From NCBI GenBank assembly GCA_964500365.1, contig CAZCPB010000196.1:1-8552 (forward strand): a DNA stretch of 8,552 nucleotides, read 5' to 3'. A program made the position numbers and the translations under genes. The notes beneath the pieces were generated by a model that saw only the letters and a list, made by a program, of their open reading frames with translations, had not been told where the DNA came from and searched no databases. Shown here in pieces: positions 6,583-8,552 of the stretch. Position 1 is the stretch's first letter. Each line of letters begins with the position of its first letter. This DNA is from CAZCPB01 sp964500365 (GTDB lineage: Bacteria; Planctomycetota; Phycisphaerae; Phycisphaerales; UBA1924).

Positions 6583-7821
6583 TCACTTTCCACCCGCCAG
6601 CGGCGGAAGGACCAGCTCGGCCCACACCGGGAAGTGATCGCTCGGGAAGGGCGTCCCCGGCGGGCCGGGTGCTCGCCGCCAGATCCCGCAACGGGCGATC
6701 TCGATCTGCTTCGAGGGAAGGACATAGTCCACCCGCATCCGGAACATCGCCGTGTCGGCAGCGTCGAGGTCCGGGACTTGAACGTCGCCGGTCGGTGTGC
6801 ACGTGGAGTTGATCCGCGGGTTGGCGAGCAGGAGCGTCCCCACCGGGTCCTTGAAGCTCTCGCCCTTGTTCGGGTCGGCGTTCAGGTCGCCCACAATCAC
6901 GAACCAGGAGCCCGCGGTGAGGCCCCCGGGCACGTCGGCGTCGTCCACGATGTAGGGCTCGCCCGAGATGTAGTCGGCCCAGAAGCGGATCTCGTCGTGG
7001 TTCCGCCGGGCGTTGCGCTTCTCCGGGCCGTCGAAGACCGGCGGGGTCGGGTGGCTGCACAGGACGTGGAGCACGCCGCCGCCGGGCGTGCGCACGGGCA
7101 CGTCCCAGTGGCTCTTTGAGCTCAGGCGCACGACCGCGCGCTCGGCCTCCGTGTACCACGGCGAGCCATCCTCCTTTACAGGAAGGAGCGCGCCCGGCAT
7201 GTAGTCCCACGGCAGGAGGCGGAACGTCCGCACGCGCTCCGTCAGGACGGTGAACCGGTCGTCCACGAGCAGCGCCATGCCGTACTGGCCGGGGAACGTG
7301 CCGAAGCCCCAGCAGTCACCGGCGTAGGCGCGGGCCTCGGGCGACGGCGGCGCGCCCTCGCCGAGCGCCGGGCGGCGGGGAGGAACGGGGAACTCGCCGA
7401 CGACGCCGCCGCTGCGGTCGAGGTCCAGCCCGCTCGGCAGCCCCGTGTTCGTCGGTGCCGCAAACGCCCGGTACTTGAGCGGCCGCACATCGGGCGCCTG
7501 TGCCACCGCCAGGAACGTGTCCGCGAATCGCTGCGCGTTGGTGCCGGCCGCCGCGCCCGGGGCGAGGCCGGGCGTGCCCGGGCCGTCGAACGCGATCTCG
7601 TTCAGGAGCAGGATGTTCGGCCGGACGCGCTGGATGACCTCGGCAAGCCGCCGGAGGCGCGGGTGCATCGGGTCGGCGATGTCCTCCGACCGCACGTCCT
7701 CGACGTTGAAGGTCGCGACGCGGACGGCGAGGCGCTCCTGCGCCCACGCCGGAACCGCCGTTGCGGCCAGGATCACCGCCGCGGCAAGCAAGGCAAGGCG
7801 ATCCGTGATGCTCCTCGCCAC
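6583..7821 (-). CDS. Secreted endonuclease/exonuclease/phosphatase (EEP) family protein
   Basis: This 412-residue protein has a clear signal peptide: MARSITDR, a hydrophobic Leu/Ala core, and an AWA site near residue 27. The mature part carries the EEP metal-dependent hydrolase signatures in order: ATFNVED (36-42, metal-ligand Asn39), LLLNEIA (71-77, Glu75), CSHPTPP (255-261, His257), VIVGDLNADPNKGES (308-322, Asp312 and Asn314), RVDYVLPS (363-370) and PSDHFPVW (393-400, catalytic Asp395-His396). All expected catalytic residues are present, so it should be active outside the cytoplasm. The substrate (DNA, RNA or a phosphoester) cannot be told from sequence. Four cysteines (170, 255, 341, 378) could form disulfides. 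The GTG at 7821 is preceded by GGAGGAG at a 7-base spacing, a good ribosome-binding site. A TTG 15 codons further up abuts the tRNA gene and is less likely. ctaB follows 58 bases downstream on the same strand. Confidence 0.85.
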   Translation of the reverse strand: MARSITDRLALLAAAVILAATAVPAWAQERLAVRVATFNVEDVRSEDIADPMHPRLRRLAEVIQRVRPNILLLNEIAFDGPGTPGLAPGAAAGTNAQRFADTFLAVAQAPDVRPLKYRAFAAPTNTGLPSGLDLDRSGGVVGEFPVPPRRPALGEGAPPSPEARAYAGDCWGFGTFPGQYGMALLVDDRFTVLTERVRTFRLLPWDYMPGALLPVKEDGSPWYTEAERAVVRLSSKSHWDVPVRTPGGGVLHVLCSHPTPPVFDGPEKRNARRNHDEIRFWADYISGEPYIVDDADVPGGLTAGSWFVIVGDLNADPNKGESFKDPVGTLLLANPRINSTCTPTGDVQVPDLDAADTAMFRMRVDYVLPSKQIEIARCGIWRRAPGPPGTPFPSDHFPVWAELVLPPLAGGK

Positions 7822-7841
7822 GCGCCGACTCCTCCGGGCGC

Positions 7842-7858
7842 CGGGCCGCGCCGGCCCG
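7842..7858 (-). other. GC hairpin between tRNA-Arg and the EEP gene
   Basis: CGGGCC (7842-7847) and GGCCCG (7853-7858) form a 6-bp stem with a 5-base loop, 9 bases downstream of the tRNA 3' end on the minus strand and before the EEP ribosome-binding site. No T-run follows. It could delimit 3' processing of the tRNA or weakly attenuate read-through into the EEP gene. In such GC-rich DNA it could also be chance. Confidence 0.3.
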
Positions 7859-7867
7859 TCGCCCAAG

Positions 7868-7941
7868 CACCCCCGGCTGGATTCGAACCAGCGACCAACG
7901 GATTAGAAATCCGTTGCTCTGTCCAACTGAGCTACGGGGGC
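7868..7941 (-). tRNA. tRNA-Arg (anticodon UCU)
   Basis: The minus strand folds into a complete 74-base cloverleaf. The acceptor stem is GCCCCCG/CGGGGGT (six Watson-Crick pairs and one G-U at the end) and the D arm is GCTC-AGTTGGACA-GAGC. The anticodon stem ACGGA/TCCGT carries loop TTTCTAA with anticodon TCT, and the T arm is GCTGG-TTCGAAT-CCAGC. The discriminator base is G. The 3' CCA is not encoded (the bases after it read CTT), so CCA must be added enzymatically. It decodes AGA (and perhaps AGG), rare codons in DNA this GC-rich. No integrase gene or repeated 3' end is nearby, so there is no sign that it serves as an attachment site. Confidence 0.97.
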
Positions 7942-7987
7942 AATCCGCACGAGTTTATGCGGGCCGCGCGGGACGCACGCGCGCACG
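7942..7987 (-). promoter_or_regulatory. Probable promoter interval for tRNA-Arg
   Basis: This interval separates the terminator of the upstream minus-strand gene from the 5' end of the tRNA, so tRNA transcription probably begins here. On the minus strand a CATAAACT stretch, AT-rich against its surroundings and about 12 bases before the tRNA, is the only -10-like element. I cannot find a good -35 box. The position is inferred mainly from gene layout. Confidence 0.35.
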
Positions 7988-8019
7988 AAAAAGGGCGGCG
8001 GGCTGAAGCCCGCCGCCCT
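7988..8019 (-). terminator. Strong intrinsic terminator
   Basis: Read on the minus strand, a perfect 12-bp stem (AGGGCGGCGGGC / GCCCGCCGCCCT) with a TTCA loop is followed directly by a run of five T, counting the last base of the stem. It lies 37 bases after the stop of the minus-strand gene ending at 8057. It should end that transcript and insulate tRNA-Arg from it. Confidence 0.88.
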
Positions 8020-8056
8020 CGATTCACCGGACGGTCGCTCGCTCAGCCCCGGGGGC

Positions 8057-8551
8057 TCAGCGGGGGACGTAGTTGACCTGCTCGTCGTTGCGGACGGGCT
8101 TGGTCTGGTCGGCGGTGGTGAGCGTCTGGATGACGAGCTCACCCTCCTTCGAGCCTGTGCAGACGATGTCGAAGCGCACCTGCTGGCCGGGCTTGACGGT
8201 GCCGATGTTGAAGGTCACCGCGCGGCCGGAGGCCTGAGCGCCCTGGAAGGTCGAGGACTTGAAGTTCAAGCCGTCTTCGAGCGTGGCGACCATCTTGACG
8301 TTGGTCAGATCGACCTGGCCCTGGTTCTTGACGACGTAGCCGAACGGCGTGAGCCGTGCCTCGGTGAACCACAGCGTGTCGAAGCTCTCGTCGTCGTCCT
8401 GCCCCTCGGTCTTCATCCGGTCGGACTGGACGCCGAGGGGATTGCTCGAGAAGACGTACGCGCGGCGGCGATCGTGGAACGTGTCGAGGTACACGGACAC
8501 CGAGTCGTCTGCCTCACTCTCCTCGCGGCGGGTCACGCGGGCCCGAACGGC
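8057..8551 (-). CDS. Hybrid protein: DUF5916/CBM9-like N-terminal fragment joined to DUF11-like C-terminal domain (5' truncated by window)
   Basis: The frame is open from the right window edge; 164 residues are visible and the GTG at 8536 need not be the start. The first 70 or so residues, with DDSVSVYLDTFHDRRRAYVF (15-34), NPLGVQSD (37-44) and ESFDTLWFTEARLTPFGY (55-72), closely resemble the CBM9-like domain found at the N-terminus of DUF5916 outer-membrane proteins. There it normally continues into a helix/strand segment of the type VEMAIPFxSLRF and then a large barrel. Here it changes at about residues 71-75 (near base 8335) into YVVKNQGQVDLTNVKM, then LEDGLNFKSS, FNIGTVKPGQQVRFDI and EGELVIQTLTTAD. 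These are typical of a DUF11/immunoglobulin-like surface repeat, which ends in NYVPR and a stop. The part upstream of the window is needed to tell whether this is a working envelope protein. A terminator follows 37 bases downstream. Confidence 0.7.
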   Translation of the reverse strand, partial: AVRARVTRREESEADDSVSVYLDTFHDRRRAYVFSSNPLGVQSDRMKTEGQDDDESFDTLWFTEARLTPFGYVVKNQGQVDLTNVKMVATLEDGLNFKSSTFQGAQASGRAVTFNIGTVKPGQQVRFDIVCTGSKEGELVIQTLTTADQTKPVRNDEQVNYVPR

Positions 8552-8552
8552 C

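Noticed and set aside
6525..6725. 67-codon N-terminal extension of ctaB
   Set aside because: It would overlap the 3' end of the EEP gene for over 140 bases and is Arg/Ser-rich and not membrane-like; GTG 6524 gives the normal family length.
7822..7866. TTG start adding 15 residues to the EEP protein
   Set aside because: It begins immediately next to the tRNA 3' end and places Arg-rich sequence before the signal peptide; the GTG at 7821 has a GGAGGAG ribosome-binding site.
7868..7941. Open frames crossing the tRNA that read like PPAGFEPATNG or PRLDSNQRPTD
   Set aside because: These are the familiar false peptides obtained by translating a tRNA gene on the wrong strand.
7868..7941. tRNA-Arg as an integration (att) site
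   Set aside because: No integrase, no mobile-element gene and no duplicated tRNA 3' end in the window.

Overview
The window is GC-rich DNA (about two thirds G+C by eye) from a Gram-negative-type bacterium. An outer-membrane LPS-assembly protein, a heme O synthase and a histidyl-tRNA synthetase with plant-like motif variants together suggest an environmental lineage such as Planctomycetota (Phycisphaerae-like). That placement is inference from gene content and style, not from a marker gene.

Plus-strand half (1-5561). An LptD-like outer-membrane protein, cut by the window start, ends at 2372. About 275 bases without a gene follow, holding a small CTGAAG hairpin and an 87-base pyrimidine-rich leader. 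Next comes hisS (2648-4081), then after 39 bases tilS (4121-5191), and a 125-residue receiver-like protein (5184-5561) whose ATG overlaps the tilS stop by 8 bases. hisS and tilS both serve tRNA function: one charges tRNA-His and the other makes lysidine in tRNA-Ile. The last gene looks like a response-regulator receiver that has lost its phosphoacceptor Asp.

Minus-strand half (5565-8552). Reading right to left: the 3' part of a hybrid protein (a DUF5916-type N-terminal piece joined to a DUF11-like piece), a strong intrinsic terminator, tRNA-Arg(UCU), a secreted endonuclease/exonuclease/phosphatase-family protein 46 bases downstream of the tRNA, and ctaB (protoheme IX farnesyltransferase). The two halves converge with 3 bases between the stop codons at 5561 and 5565.

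Most of the window is ordinary housekeeping and envelope biology. No phage, IS, CRISPR or defence system is visible. The points that deserve a second look are the hybrid gene at the right edge, an AT-richer patch inside hisS, a long hairpin wrapped around the GTG start of tilS with a -10-like hexamer in its loop (possible leaderless start), and the degenerate receiver coupled to tilS.
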